Made by a program: the position numbers and the translations under genes. This document shows, in pieces, positions 31,985-44,400 of a stretch of DNA of 64,000 bases (positions are counted from its first letter, which is position 1; every line of letters begins with the position of its first letter). This DNA comes from Platerodrilus igneus (Eukaryota; Arthropoda; Insecta; Coleoptera; Lycidae). The stretch covers positions 62,001-126,000 of the forward strand of contig JARFIW010001454.1 in NCBI GenBank assembly GCA_036346225.1, in the 5' to 3' direction. Below the pieces are notes generated by a model. It had not been told where the DNA came from. It did not search any database and saw only the letters and a program-made list of their open reading frames with translations.

Positions 31985-33491
31985 ATGCCCGGAAGAAAAG
32001 TTAGGAGAGGTACAAAATTTATTACAGAAACATTCAGAGTTAGTAGGGGTAGAGGCAAGCACAGCGTTAAATTAGAACATGTTTTAGAGGTAGACAATTC
32101 TGAACCATTTCATGCAAAAGTATATCCAACACCGGCAGCATATAGGGAGCAAGTGAATCAGGAGTTGACTAGAATGTTAAATGATGGCGTAATTGAATTT
32201 TCAAATACGCATTTTATAAATCCGTTACTTGTGGTTAAGAAAAAAGATAATAGTATTCGTTTGTCTGGATGCTAGGAAGATAAATCAGAGGACGAAACCA
32301 CAATTCCATTGTCCACCGTCCATGGACACACTTTTGACGAGATTAAGTGGCAAATTTATATTCAGTAAGTTAGATTTAAGGAATTCGTTCTGACTAATTC
32401 CATTACACAAAGAGTCTAGAAGGTATACGGGGTTTTCCGTAGAAGGGAAAGTGTACAACTTTAAAATAGTACCGTATGGTTTGTCGACATCGAGTGCAGC
32501 ATTAATTAAAGCCATGCAGGCAATTTTAGGAGCATATGAGCAGTTTTGCATACACTATGTAGACGATATATTAATTTTTAGTGAAACCGAGAAGGAGCAT
32601 TACACTCATTTAGAAAGAGTTTTATTAGAATTGAAGTTAGCAGGTCTGAGATTGAATATTGACAAGTGTGAGTTTTTTTCAAAAACGGTAAAACTTTTGG
32701 GATATGTAGTGAATCATGAGGGTATGTGTATAGACAAGGAGAGACTATCCGAGATATTAAACTACCCAAGACCGAAGAATATCCGGAAATTAATAGCATT
32801 TTTGGGAGTTCTCAATTTTTATAAAAAGTTTGTACCGGCATTCTCAGAGAAGGCACGGCCGCTGTTCAAACTTTTGAAGAAAGGGGTCAAATGGAAGTGG
32901 TCGGAGAGCCAAGAAGCAGCATATTTAACCCTGTTGGAGCAGTTCTATGAGCAACTCATTTTAAGGCATCCCAGATTTGACATAGGGTATATTTTAAGAA
33001 CGGATGCATCGGATAGTGCCTTAGCGGCAGAGCTGTATCAAGTTCAGGATGGTGAGGAGGTTCCTATATCTTTTGCTTCACGGACACTGAAGCCGCATGT
33101 GCTGAACTACACTATTAGTGAGAAAGAGATGGCAGCGGTGGTTTTTGGCATAAGTAAACTTAAATTTTACCTCATAGGTCGACATTTTGTCATTGAGACG
33201 GATCATTCAGCGTTGTGTGCCCTGATGTATACCAGATTCTTCAACAATAGAGTATATCGGTGGGGTTTATTGTTACAAGAATTCGATTTTGAAATAAAAT
33301 ATATAAAAGGGGAGAATAATTTTATAGCGGACGCGTTCAGCAGAAGTAAGGATAATGTGAATAAGAGGCCTTGTGACATTATGATTGCCATCAACATTTT
33401 GAGACAGGATGGATCCATATACGGACATGAAGAGGTAATGAGGAATCAGGAGCAGAGTGAAGAGCTACTACGTGTCAAAAGATGGTTATAA
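31985..33491 (+). pseudogene. pol: gypsy-2 reverse transcriptase and RNase H
   Basis: 31985-32275: VKKKDNSIR and linker. A frameshift near 32265 is followed by DARKINQRT, KFIFSKLDLRNSF with a TGA at about 32390. From 32451 the frame is open for 346 residues: VPYGLSTSSAALIKAMQAIL, the catalytic YVDDILIFSE, LGYVVNHEGM, then RNase H with LRTDASDSALAAELYQ, EKEMAAVVFGI, TDHSALCAL and GENNFIADAFSR. RT and RNase H domains are both well preserved in this last part. Confidence 0.85.
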
Positions 33492-33525
33492 ACGGAACCG
33501 GGTTTTAAAAAGTATAGCATAATAG

Positions 33526-33529
33526 AGGG
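33526..33529. repeat. BEL/Pao target site duplication, left
   Basis: AGGG; the same bases follow the right LTR at 39790-39793. Confidence 0.6.
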
Positions 33530-33908
33530 TGTTTACGCCTTGCCTAATATAAAATAAAAGCATGCTCCTCTTATCTCTCGACTACGATTTGTTATTCGCG
33601 CATCGCAAGGTGAGCGCTGGTTACAACAATAAGATAGTCGACACAGCTCTCTCTTAGTACACAGTCCATTATTAAATGTCACACTCGCGCCGGTTTGTCG
33701 GCATTATCAGTTAATTAATTAAATAACAACTTGGGTACCTCTATTCCTTCCTTCAGAACCCTCTCCTACCTAACCAATTATGTATTTAGTGGTGAGTGTA
33801 AAGTGATAATTGAACACGGGGTAAGTTTTTTATGCAACCATACCTTATAAACATTTTATTACGCATATTTTGTTATTGTGAACCAGCCGCTACGCTTAGG
33901 CGTGAACA
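33530..33908 (+). repeat. BEL/Pao 5' LTR
   Basis: 379 bases, by eye identical to 39411-39789. Contains AAATAAAAGC near the start and many pyrimidine blocks. Confidence 0.9.
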
Positions 33909-33918
33909 TACCTTATTT

Positions 33919-33942
33919 TTTTTTGGTCCTTCGAGCCGGATG
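33919..33942 (+). promoter_or_regulatory. BEL/Pao primer binding site candidate
   Basis: TTTGGTCCTTCGAGCCGGAT directly after the 5' LTR, a sequence I recognise from this position in insect BEL/Pao elements. Confidence 0.6.
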
Positions 33943-34165
33943 CGTGATATAATTGTCGTCGTGGTTGTAGAGGAGCTTGCTTTAGGTTAAATTATTACAA
34001 AGTTGCTCTTAATAGTATTTGAAATAAATTCACTCTTATCGAAACCTGCATGTTGATAAACGGTTATCAGCACAGGTGTGTTTGTTTATATTTGCATTCA
34101 GTTTTAATTATAAAATACACTTTAATTCAATTACATATTTGCGTGTTGTTTAGGCTATTCTGAAA

Positions 34166-36500
34166 ATGTCTTTCAACAGCATTTCTTTGCAAGCTCAACA
34201 AGAAGCCTTATTTGGTCGCTTGCAAGGCATTTGGGATTATGCTGTTTCCGCAAATGTAAGTAAATTAAACTTATTAGAAGCAAAAATGCAAAGGCTTCCG
34301 ATTATTGAAAATGCTCTCGAAAAACTACAGGTAGCAATAATAGAATTCAACGCTACTAAAACTGACCCTAAACTACATGTAAAATTAAATCTAGCATCTT
34401 TCGACGACTTATTTGACGTAGTTCGTGCAAAATATTTAGAATTAAAAGAAAATTCTACAAAATCGGTTTCTGCGGATGCTCTGGCATTTAAGGGTCCATC
34501 CGTTGAATGTTTAAAACCCCTAGAAATTCCTGTTTTTGATGGTTCTATTGATAAGTGGAATAATTTCATTACTACTTACCGCAGTGTTGTACACGATTCC
34601 AGTCTCATTAAAATATTTATATTTTAGATCGTACCTCGATAAGGAAGCATTAAGTGTCGTCTCTGATCTAGCGTTAGATCCCAATTTGTATGAGCAAGTA
34701 TTTAAAAAACTGGTAGATCGTTATGACTCACCTCGCAGAATTGTTAATTTTTATTTGAATAAAATTCTTGAATTTAAATCTACTGGTTCCTTATCAAATT
34801 TCATAAATACACATTTCAACGCAGTAAGCACTTTGAAATCTGCTCCCGACGTTGAAGATTTATCGGACTTTATTTTATTTTCTCTATGTTATCGTAATTT
34901 GGATCCTAAATTACAACATGCATTTGATGCACGCGCGGATTCTAATGTGCCGACTTGTGCTAAGTTGTTCGAATTTTTAACCGCGCAGAATAAAACCTCA
35001 GAAATGCACGAAGATGTTCAATCTTTAAAACCCGCCAACGTAAATATGCCACCGCGCTCCAAATATAATCTAAATAAGTCTTTTTTTGTAAAAGAATCCA
35101 CTAACGGTGCGCAAGTAAAATGCGATCGTAATTCGTGTCCCTATTGTAATGAAGGGCATACAATTTACGGGTGCAAAAACTTTCAAAAATTAAATGTTTC
35201 CGATAGATACACCGCTGTAAAAAGAATGTTGCGTTGTTTTAAATGTTTAGGCAATCATATTAAGGGCTGCAACTCTAAAGGAAGATGCGGGTTATGTAGC
35301 TCCAGATACCATCACACCTTTTTGCATAATGCGTCGCCTGTCTCGACTTCAGGACCGATAACCCCTGTGACCTCTTCCACATCCGATAAGAAAGAAACAG
35401 TTTCTACATGCAATGTGTCTAGTAATCCTAAAAATTACACAGTGCTTTTAGGAACGATTCAAGCTAAGATTCGGGACATCAATGGCGATTTTCAACCTGT
35501 AAGGTGCGTGCTTGATTCAGGGTCCCAGATCAATGCGATCACTTCTGCTTGCGTGCAACGTTTGGGTCTTAAATATGTTCGCAATAACAGTAAGGTGTGT
35601 GGACTAGCCAATGCCGCTGTTAATTCTAAAGGGCTAGTCGATTGTTTTCTACTTTCCAATTATGCAGATCAACGAATAAATTTTTGTGCCTCTATTCTTC
35701 CAAAACTTACAGGTAATATTCCTGGTTGTTCTTTACCACGTGGAATTTATGAACGATTTAAACATTTACCCTTGGCTGACCCTAATTTCCATGTATCGGC
35801 TCCGGTAGAAATATTATTAGAAGCGGACATATGTTGTAGCATATTATTTTCGGATAACGCAAATAACCGTCTTGGTAAACCTCTAGCGATTGACACTATT
35901 TTTGGATACGTGTTATTGGGACAGGTGCCTTCTCCGCAAGGACCGTCAAACGCTACTTCGCTTTGTATAATGTCGCAACCTCTTGAAAGCGAAGTGAAAA
36001 ATTTTTGGGCGCTCGAAGAAGTCTCGCAACCTCCTGCTGTGAATATTGACGACAATTATTGTGAAGCACATTTTGTTAGTACCCACTCTCGCGATGAAAC
36101 TGGTCGTTACATTGTAGCCCTACCCTTCAAGGATAATGCCGAACCTCTAGGGCGCAATCGTGAAATTGCTTATAACAGTTATCTAAATTTAGAACGGCGA
36201 CTTCGGAATTCAACCGAAAATCAAAGGGTTTATGATTCATTTCTCAAGGAATATCTATCTCTAAATCACATGAATGTTGCTCTGCAACCCTCCGATTATA
36301 TTTTACCACACCACGGCATTCATAAAACCACAAGCAGTACTACCAAATTACGAGTGGTGTTCAACGGATCTGCTAATGATTCGACCGCTAAGTCCCTCAA
36401 TCAACGTCTTTACGCTGGTCCGAAACTGCAATCAGGTTTGCCCGAAATAATATTTTTATTTCGTTCCCACAAAATGCACTTTGTGCTGACATACGAATGA
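34166..36500 (+). pseudogene. gag-pol: BEL/Pao Gag and protease
   Basis: 34166-34627 is the Gag N-terminus, ending in LEIPVFDGSIDKWNNFITTY. A break at about 34600 (probably a deletion) leads into the long frame to 36500: capsid (RSYLDKEALSVVSDLALD), zinc-binding CPYCNEGHTIYGC and CFKCLGNHIKGC...CGLCSSRYHHTFLH, protease VRCVLDSGSQINAIT (D-S-G), then the RT N-terminus with STTKLRVVFNGSAND. The frame ends at 36500 just before the first catalytic RT motif. Confidence 0.85.
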
Positions 36501-37796
36501 TGTACCGCCAAATTTTAGTACGTACACAAGATAGAATATACCAACATATATTCTGGCGACCCGCCCTCGACAGCGGAGTTCAAGAGTACGAATTGAACAC
36601 GCTTACTTATGGTCTTACATCATCCTCTTTTATTGCGCAACGCGTGTTAAAACAATTGGTGATCGACGAAGGACAACAATTTCCTCTAGCATCTGTGGCC
36701 TTGCTGAATCACACGTATATGGACGATGTGATTTCAGGAGCCAAGTCCGTTGCGGCAGCTCAGAAGCTGCAATCGGAATTAATAAAATTGCTGTCTCTTG
36801 GCCAATTTCAGTTAAGAAAGTGGTCCAGCAATGACAACTCTCTTTTAAATCAATTCCAGGAATCTGAATTAGAACCCTCCGTAGCATTTTCTGATGAAAT
36901 CTCTGGTATCAAAATATTGGGACTAGTTTGGAACCCGAATTCTGATAATTTCACCTACTATGTTGTTCCTTTCGAAGGGAATATTTCAAAACGCTCCGTT
37001 CTTTCCTATATGGCTAAAATTTTCGACCCTCTCGGCTGGTTGACTCCGGTGGTGTTTTTAATAAAACATTTTTTACAGCAATTATGGGTACAACGTTTAG
37101 GTTGGGACGACACGCCGGACACCGACTGGTGTTTGAAGTGGGAGAAAATTTGTTCCCGCCTTACTGAATTATCAAATTTGAAAATTCCTCGCTGTTTGTT
37201 TTTAGACTCGGGACAGTACCGACTTTTAGGGTTTTGCGATGCGTGAGAAAGGTTATGCTGCATGTGTTTTTCTACATGGCACGACTTCAGATAACACGCA
37301 TTGCCATCTTCTACAAGCCAAAAGTAAAATTTCACCCTTAAAATTTCTTTCAATGCCCCGTATGGAATTATTAGGTGCTGTTTTGTTATCTCGTCTAGTA
37401 TATTCTATAATCTCTAATAAATTTCCTTATCCCTTGAAGGAAATAAAATTATTCACCGATTCTCAAGTGGTACTAGCGTGGATTAACACTCCTTCTTATT
37501 TAGTAAAAACATTTGTTGCCAACCGCGTGGAAATTATTTTAGAATACACTGCCATTCAACAGTGGTACCATATTTCTGGTGAAAACAACCCCGCCGATAT
37601 GGCTTCTCGTGGTCTTATTGCGCACCAGTTGATTGACAACGATATCTGGTGGCATGGCCCATCTAACTGTAGCGATCTAATTACGGCTTCCAGGAATTTG
37701 GAAACTCCCCCTTCTCTAGAAATTCTTCCAGAAATAAAATCTCCCCCTAATATATTAGTTACTTCTACACAAAAAGTTGCACTCAATTTTGGATAA
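36490..37796 (+). pseudogene. pol: BEL/Pao reverse transcriptase and RNase H
   Basis: A shift at about 36495 restores DIRMMYRQILV. Then come LTYGLTSSSFIAQRVLKQL and the catalytic TYMDDVISGA. A second shift at about 37240 splits GFCDA from EKGYAACVFLHG. RNase H continues with MPRMELLGAVLL, LFTDSQVVLAWI, NNPADMASRG, ending in the WWHGPSN block. The motifs themselves are intact. Confidence 0.85.
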
Positions 37797-39191
37797 ATTT
37801 TCTTCTCTCACCTTGCTTCAGCGTACTGTGGCATATGTAAACCGTTTTATTTACAATTGCAAGAACTCTGATAAAAAATTATCAGGCTCTCTTTCTTCTG
37901 ATGAATTGCATATCTCATTGATAACTATCATAAGAGTTACGCAACAGCAGTTCTACGCCGAAGAAATAAATCAACTAAATTTAAACAAGGGTTGTTCTAA
38001 ACAACTCCAAAATTGTCCCCTTTATTGATTCGCTAGGTCTTGTTAGGGTGGGCGGACGTTTGCGTCACTCCTGTTGTCTTATGATAACAGACATCCCTTT
38101 CTATTACCGAAACAAGCCACTTTATCGAGATTATTGTGTGATAATTATCATCTTTTATCTATGCATTCAGGTGCATTCATGACGCAATCACTTATTCAGC
38201 GAAAATTCTGGATTATTGGAATACGTTCCTTAGTTCGTCAGAGGATCCACAAATGCGTTGTTTGTTCGCGCTTCCGTGCGACAACTGCTCAACCGTTCAT
38301 GGCCGATTTACCCCTTTCCGTGTTCAACTGTCCAGAGCATTTACTCATGTGGAGTAGATTTCGCCGGCCCATTTATGATCAAGTCTTCTAATCGTCGTAA
38401 TGCCCCGGTGTCTAAAACTTATTTATGCATATTTATTTGTATGTGCACCAGAGCGGTGCACCTCGAGGTAGTGTCAGAGTTATCTACCGAAGCATTTTTA
38501 GCTTGTCTGACAAGGTTTACAGCTCGTAGAGGAATTCCTGATGTTGTTTACTCAGATCAGGGTAGAAACTTTCTTGGTGCCTCGCGGTCCCTTAAGGAAG
38601 CTATCATATTCCTTAAATCCAACAACGATAAAATTTTCGCCGCTTTAGCCTCCCGCCATATCAAGTGGCAATGTAATCCTCCATACGCCCCAAATTTTGG
38701 CGGAATTTGGGAGTCTGAAGTGAAATCGGCAAAAACCTTATTAGTTCGTACTTTAGGTACACGCCCTCAAACTTTTGAGGAACTATGTACAATTTTTCTA
38801 GGGTTGAAGCCATACTCAATAGTCGCCCTCTTTGCCAGTCTTCCGATCCTAATGACGGTACGGATTATCTGTCGCCCAGTCATTTTTAATAGGCGGTCCC
38901 TTTATCTCTACCTGAAATTACTATTCCGGAGGAAATAACTTTGCGTTCCGTTGGCAGCGATTGTGTCAGGTTACTCAATCCATTTGGCGTCGGTGGTCCA
39001 ACGAGTATCTCCACCAACTCACCCAACGTAACAAATGGCATTGCCCCACCATGTTGCCCAAGGTAAATGATGTGGTCATAATTAAAAATTTAAATACTGC
39101 CCCTTGTGTTGGCCTCTTGGCCGTATTGAAAATTGTTTTTGGTCGTGACGGTATACCACGAGTAGCTTCTGTAAAACCGCTGCAGGTTTAG
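37777..39191 (+). pseudogene. pol: BEL/Pao integrase
   Basis: Pieces 37777-38028, 38074-38391, 38258-38938 and 38961-39191. Visible: the zinc-binding H/C region near HSGAFMTQSLIQRKFWI ... CVVCSRFR, the catalytic core with CTRAVHLEVVSELSTEAFLA, YSDQGRNFLGA and NFGGIWESEVKSAK (D-D-E), and a C-terminal DNA-binding part PKVNDVVIIKN. Inserts the cDNA copy into the genome. At least three frame breaks. Confidence 0.85.
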
Positions 39192-39397
39192 TTGCACGTC
39201 CAATAAGTAAGCTTATTATCCTCCCTTTGAATGAATAATTTTTATTTTTGTTATTTTCTCTTATTTATGTTCCGTTTAATTTTAAAATTTTTAAGGTTGT
39301 ATTAAAGTTTTGTTTTAATTTGCCTAGCAACTTTAACATTTCTAGGGTGTATTTTTGAATGATGTATTTTATTTTGGTATAAAACTTATTCAGTTTT

Positions 39398-39410
39398 AGA
39401 TGGGCGGTTA
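39398..39410 (+). promoter_or_regulatory. BEL/Pao polypurine tract candidate
   Basis: AGATGGGCGGTTA directly before the 3' LTR, at the plus-strand priming position. Confidence 0.5.
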
Positions 39411-39789
39411 TGTTTACGCCTTGCCTAATATAAAATAAAAGCATGCTCCTCTTATCTCTCGACTACGATTTGTTATTCGCGCATCGCAAGGTGAGCGCTG
39501 GTTACAACAATAAGATAGTCGACACAGCTCTCTCTTAGTACACAGTCCATTATTAAATGTCACACTCGCGCCGGTTTGTCGGCATTATCAGTTAATTAAT
39601 TAAATAACAACTTGGGTACCTCTATTCCTTCCTTCAGAACCCTCTCCTACCTAACCAATTATGTATTTAGTGGTGAGTGTAAAGTGATAATTGAACACGG
39701 GGTAAGTTTTTTATGCAACCATACCTTATAAACATTTTATTACGCATATTTTGTTATTGTGAACCAGCCGCTACGCTTAGGCGTGAACA
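39411..39789 (+). repeat. BEL/Pao 3' LTR
   Basis: Appears identical to 33530-33908. Followed by AGGG and the interrupted gypsy-2 frame. Confidence 0.9.
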
Positions 39790-40886
39790 AGGGGTTTCTG
39801 TGTAAGAGAGTGCTGGATCTGGAGCTTTATGTAGTAGATAGGGTGCAAGCAGAGTTGATTGTGAAGAACCTTCATGTAAAATATGGACACATCGGTGTTA
39901 GGAAACTTTGGCTTATATTTAGGGAAAACTTTTTCTCCGTGAAAGACATCAGCATTGTAAAATCAGTAATCAAATTGTGTCATCTATGTACATTGGGGAA
40001 ATATAAAAACCACACAAGTCAGGATGTGATACAAAGTATACGTGTAGAAAACCCATTGGATTATATTGCCATTGATTACTTGAGCAACTTAGTGAGAAGT
40101 AGGAAGGGACACCAACACATATTAATAGTCATAGATATTTTTTCAAAATTTACTAAATTATACCCAACAAAAGAGTGTAGTACGGTGTAGACGAATAAAA
40201 CACTATAATTATATTGTAGAGAGGTTGGAAAATTTAAACGTGTGCTAGCAGATAATGCCACGTACTTTAATAATCAAAGATTTGTGACTTATTGGGAGCA
40301 ACAAGAGATTAAGGTTGTTTTCTGTAGTATCAGGCATCCTCAGGCAAACTTAGCCGAGAGATACATACAGGAAACTGTAAAATTTTTACGTCTGGCATCA
40401 TACAACGATCATCGATCTTGGGAGGACAATCTGTCTAGGGTTGAATCTTTTTTAAATGAAACCCCGAGTACGGTTACTGAAACCAGTCCCATAATGCTGA
40501 TGAAACAGCAATACCCTGAGAGACGTTGGCAGATTGTGCTTCGAGAGGCTGAATTCCAGCAATTGTTGTGTAATGCCAGAGAGAAACTAAGAAGAAGGTC
40601 AGACAAATACACGCGGCATATGAATGACAAAATTAAGAAGAGGGTAAAATTCAAAATTGGAGATTTGGTTATAGTCAGAAGTATGAGGGTAGGCAGGCGA
40701 GAACTGATGACGTGTGCTAAGCTACACTTACCCCACAAAGAACCATTTAGGATTGGGGAGGTCGTAGGTGAGTGTACCTATGTCCTGAAGGATATGGAAA
40801 CACAGGTGGAAAGGGGAAAATTCCACGTGAGTTTATTGTTTCCCTATTCGCCAGAGGTAGGACAGAATGGGCAAGATGAAGTGTGA
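39790..40886 (+). pseudogene. pol: gypsy-2 integrase
   Basis: Resumes gypsy-2 pol exactly after the BEL element. HHCC zinc part with VKYGHIGVRKLW ... CHLCTLG, core with PLDYIAIDYLSNL, a stop and shift at about 40190, then LADNATYFNN and HPQANLAERYIQETVKFLRL, and a C-terminal region KFKIGDLVIVRSM ... HVSLLFPY. The D-D-E residues are all present. One frame break. Confidence 0.85.
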
Positions 40887-40899
40887 TGACAAAAGGATA

Positions 40900-41530
40900 G
40901 ACATAGTTGAATTGTAGTATAGATGTAGAAGATAGAGATAGAGATAGGTATATAGAAAAGTAGAAGTAGAAATAGGATAAATATGGATAGGTGTATATAG
41001 AAAGTAGAGATAGGTGTATAATAGAGATAGGGATAGAAATAGGTGTATATAGAAGATTAGAAGTAAGTAGTTATAGAAAATAAAACTAGATATAGGATAA
41101 ATATGGGAGATAGTTAGATATAGGTATAGAATTAGGTAGGTATAGTAAGGATCAGAATAGATAGGGATAATAGGTGAAGTTAAAAGATATAAAAAGGGAA
41201 GATAAAGGGAAAAGTACAAAAAGATGTACGTAAAGAGTCAATAAAGGACTAAAGGGGTGAAATGAAAAGAAAAAATACAATGAAATAAGAGAATGAAGAG
41301 TTAATAATAGATAAAAATAGTTAGGTAAAAGATAGTGATAGGTGTGAATAGTTAATTATAAATAAAGATAGATAGAAATAAGTAGAGATAGGTGTAGAAA
41401 TAGATAGAAATAAGTAGATAAGTAGTGATAGGTTGGATAAATAGGTATAGGTAGTGTTAGGTGAGTAGATAGGTGTATAGAAATAGCAGATAAGATTAAA
41501 TTAGAATGTAGGTATTTAAGTTCAGAAAAA
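40900..41530 (+). repeat. purine-rich degenerate repeat in gypsy-2 3' untranslated region
   Basis: Strand-biased low-complexity sequence made of TAGATAG, GAGATAGG and GTGTATAGA words. It lies between integrase and the polypurine tract. No gene: minus-strand ORFs here are artefacts of the composition. Confidence 0.75.
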
Positions 41531-41556
41531 CAGGGAATGGTCTTTTTTAGAATTGA

Positions 41557-41572
41557 AATAGGGGGATTATAT
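41557..41572 (+). promoter_or_regulatory. gypsy-2 polypurine tract candidate
   Basis: AAATAGGGGGATTAT directly precedes the 3' LTR, the usual site of plus-strand priming. Confidence 0.6.
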
Positions 41573-43591
41573 AGTGGTTTTAAAGGGTTAAAAGTAAATA
41601 TAAACGAAGCAATTTCAAAACACCCTGTATAAAGGAAACAACCAGAACTACGTGCGAAATTTATTCCAGTTAGTTCATTTTTAAGTAACAAATAGTAACA
41701 AAATTTTACAAATAATGAATAAAATTTAGTTAGGTTCGTAAAGAAAAAAATGTTAGAAGCCAATGCCATTAATTTATTAATTTAATTGAGTTTAATTGAA
41801 CGGTTATTTACGTATAATATGCATAAAAGCGTGACAAATCAATAATACCAAAGTGAAACGCATTGCTAACAAACAAATATATCGGTGGGGTTGAAATACG
41901 CTGAAAATTCAACTCGTAGAAATGTTATTTAAAACGTTCGTTAAAATTAAACACCTGCAGTTTTCTAAATGTCAAGTTCCAATTATTTTTATAGATAACA
42001 AACAAGTTTCAAAGAATATCGGGTAAACGGTCGAATGTGTTCGCAGTAAACACTAATGAAGGTTATTTAAAGCACGTATTTTGGGTCCACATGGAGTTGT
42101 AGAACGCAAACGGGAATATCGATTTTCTACCACTCAAACAAGGTTAGAAAAAGACGTAGAAAATGCATAAACAAGGGACAGCGTTAGTATAGGCGGGATT
42201 TGTGAGACGTCAATGGATAGACTATTGGTGGATATTGTTAGTTGGACATCAGACAAACACGAGAATAGTGTAGATTAATTTTCAGAAAAGATCGCAACGA
42301 TGCGCTGAATTTCGCAGATTTGGAAATCGGTTGAGATCAAAATTTTAAGAACGTGTTTTTGTAAATGAAGGACTTCGGGTGAAATGCGGCCAGAGGTGAC
42401 ATCGGAAATTGTATACCTTTTCAAAATAGAATAAAAGCCCTTAATATTTCGATCGCTTCAGACTACGTATAAATGTTATCACGAGCTTGTAAGTATAATA
42501 AAATTATTTTAAATTATATTGCACGGTGTTAGCCTCATAATTTGTACGCGGGTTGTGCCGAGTTTAGATTTTATTATTTTTTAACAAGCTCGTGTAGTGA
42601 CGTTATGTAACGAGGATTAAATTAAATAATTATGAAAGAAGTATAATTAATTTGGGTTTGGAAATTGGATACACCGTGAAGGAAGCGCTAGCAGCTCAAC
42701 TTAAATGGGGTTCTTCTACTAATAACTAGAGCGGCCTGCAGAGCAAAAAGAAGTAAATACACGGCATCGTCAACGGAGCAGAGATCTTCTAGAAATTCCA
42801 GGTAACGCTTTGAAATTGTGTTGTTATAAACTATGAAACTATGAATATTGGGTGACGTATGAGAGTGAATTTTGAAGGTATTGTGCATTATTGTGGGTAT
42901 TAAACATAATACGTATAACTAACTTTATTATGGTATTTAAATAGAAATCTGAATGTGTATATAAAGCTTATTAACGTTCCATCAGGAAGTTAAATTTTGT
43001 GAAGAGTACATGGGTTGTTTTTTTAATTTGTTGTATGAGTATGCAAAGTATAAGGGCATCATTATTCGTTATTAACTGGGTTATCATGAGCTCACTATAC
43101 TCCAGAGTTATGTAGATTCAAAATAAATTATAAAGAAGGAATGAGAAATAAGGTATTATTCAGGGCCCATTTACTCCGGGTACATTCTGTGTTTGATAAT
43201 TTAAATTAAAATACAGGACATTGCAAAATAGGATTTATTGAGGTGTAACTTGATCACTGAAATGTGGATAATATTGAATTTTATTTGTAAATAGTGATAA
43301 ATAAAAGATTGTATGTTTGTTGTATTTTGTGGTTTTATTGGGAGTGTGCGTGAACGATAGAGAATATGAAAGTGAATCTAGATATCCAAGAGGAGGTCCA
43401 ACTGAGCTAGCCGGAAGCAGTTGAAGAAAGCAATTCAACCGAGGAAGAGAGGAAAACGGGTAAGAAATTATATTTTTTTGAATTATTTAATTTTTGAAAA
43501 ATTTTCTATTATGTGCAATTTTCGAGTTTTAAAAATTTAAAAAATTTTCGAATATATTTTTGTTGGTGAGGTTTTTACGCGAGTTCCACGG

Positions 43592-43595
<4 letters not shown>
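41573..43595 (+). repeat. gypsy-2 3' LTR
   Basis: Direct repeat of 28013-29932 with a 105-base extra block at about 42075-42179 and scattered differences. Followed by a (TA)n tract (43596-43626). Confidence 0.85.

Positions 43596-43626
<31 letters not shown>
43596..43626. repeat. (TA)n tract after gypsy-2
   Basis: Simple dinucleotide repeat between the gypsy-2 LTR and the Penelope-like fragment. Confidence 0.9.
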
Positions 43627-43630
<4 letters not shown>

Positions 43631-43639
43631 TTGCAAAAC

Positions 43640-44385
43640 TTTTCTTGGAACTGGTCATTAATAATTAATTTGAATGTTTTCTACATGTAAAATAAACACT
43701 TTTTCTTGCTTTTAATTTTATTATTCATATGACGCGTTTCGGTTAAACAACCATTTTCAAATATGAAACCTATAAACTATCTCTAATTAAATAATGATTT
43801 TTTAAAATTAAATTGCATACATACCACTTAATGCAAAGTCAAACTACTAAAACTTACAAACTAAATCAATTATTTCTAACATTGTAGGATAAGCAACAAT
43901 ACATCCTAATAATACTCTTTTGGGTATGTTTTTAATTTAAAACTTGCTTTCCTTGTCAATTTACAACTAACATTTAGATTAATAAAACTTTACCAAACTA
44001 ATACCTTATCAGTGATAATGCTATTGAATGAAACATATGAATTTTTACATGCTTATGCTAATATACAGTGTGAGAGGATATTAATGTATGTGGTATTCAG
44101 ATTATTTCTGTTGTATTAAATTGTAGTAAATATTTATAAATCCGTCTTGGTCTATTTTTGAGTTTATAGCTTTAGGGTTTTTTTGAATTTCTATTGTTTC
44201 AAGTATGTTTCTTTTGTTATCATTTATCTCCGTTCCTAAAATTTTAACATTACTAAAATCGAACTGGTGGACTTTTTCAATTGCGTGCGTTGCTAGGGCC
44301 GTACTTTTTTTATTATTAGTTTTTATAGTATATTTGTGTTCATAAACTCGTTTATGGAGGTATTGTTTAGAATTTCCGATATATA
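43640..44385 (-). mobile_element. Penelope-like element 3' fragment
   Basis: On the minus strand the sequence starts in a GIY-YIG-type endonuclease tail and ends in a 3' untranslated part with the GACGCGTTTCGGTTAAACAA-type block often seen at the ends of such elements. The 5' part is truncated in a TA tract (44382-44402). Confidence 0.65.
44115..44385 (-). pseudogene. Penelope-like GIY-YIG endonuclease, C-terminal piece
   Basis: Minus-strand reading: IGNSKQYLHKRVYEHKYTIK, TALATHAIEKVHQFDFSNVK, ILGTEINDNKRNILETIEIQ, ending with a stop. R-x-x-E-H and the later glutamate in the ETIEI block fit the GIY-YIG catalytic arginine and glutamate; the N-terminal GIY part is missing. It would nick DNA for insertion. 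Confidence 0.7.
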
Positions 44386-44400
44386 TATATATATATATAT

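Larger units (their letters stand above)
33530..39789 (+). mobile_element. BEL/Pao LTR retrotransposon
   Basis: 6.26 kb with 379-base LTRs that look identical, TGTTTACG...GAACA ends, and an AGGG duplication. Gag, protease, RT, RNase H and integrase follow in BEL order. The coding region needs at least five frameshift corrections despite the identical LTRs. It is inserted in gypsy-2 pol. Confidence 0.9.
28013..43595 (+). mobile_element. Ty3/gypsy retrotransposon with long LTRs (gypsy-2)
   Basis: Two direct repeats of 1.92 and 2.02 kb bound gag, protease, RT, RNase H and integrase on the plus strand. Long LTRs, the integrase style and TGGCGACCC just after the 5' LTR suggest the Osvaldo/Ulysses side of gypsy, but this is tentative. 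It is inserted in TA-repeat DNA. A BEL element (33530-39789) splits its pol between RNase H and integrase. Confidence 0.85.

Noticed and set aside
40833..41769. Tyr/Leu/Ser-rich minus-strand ORFs (128 and 137 residues)
   Set aside because: They only reflect the purine-rich TAGATAG low-complexity sequence of the gypsy-2 3' untranslated region.
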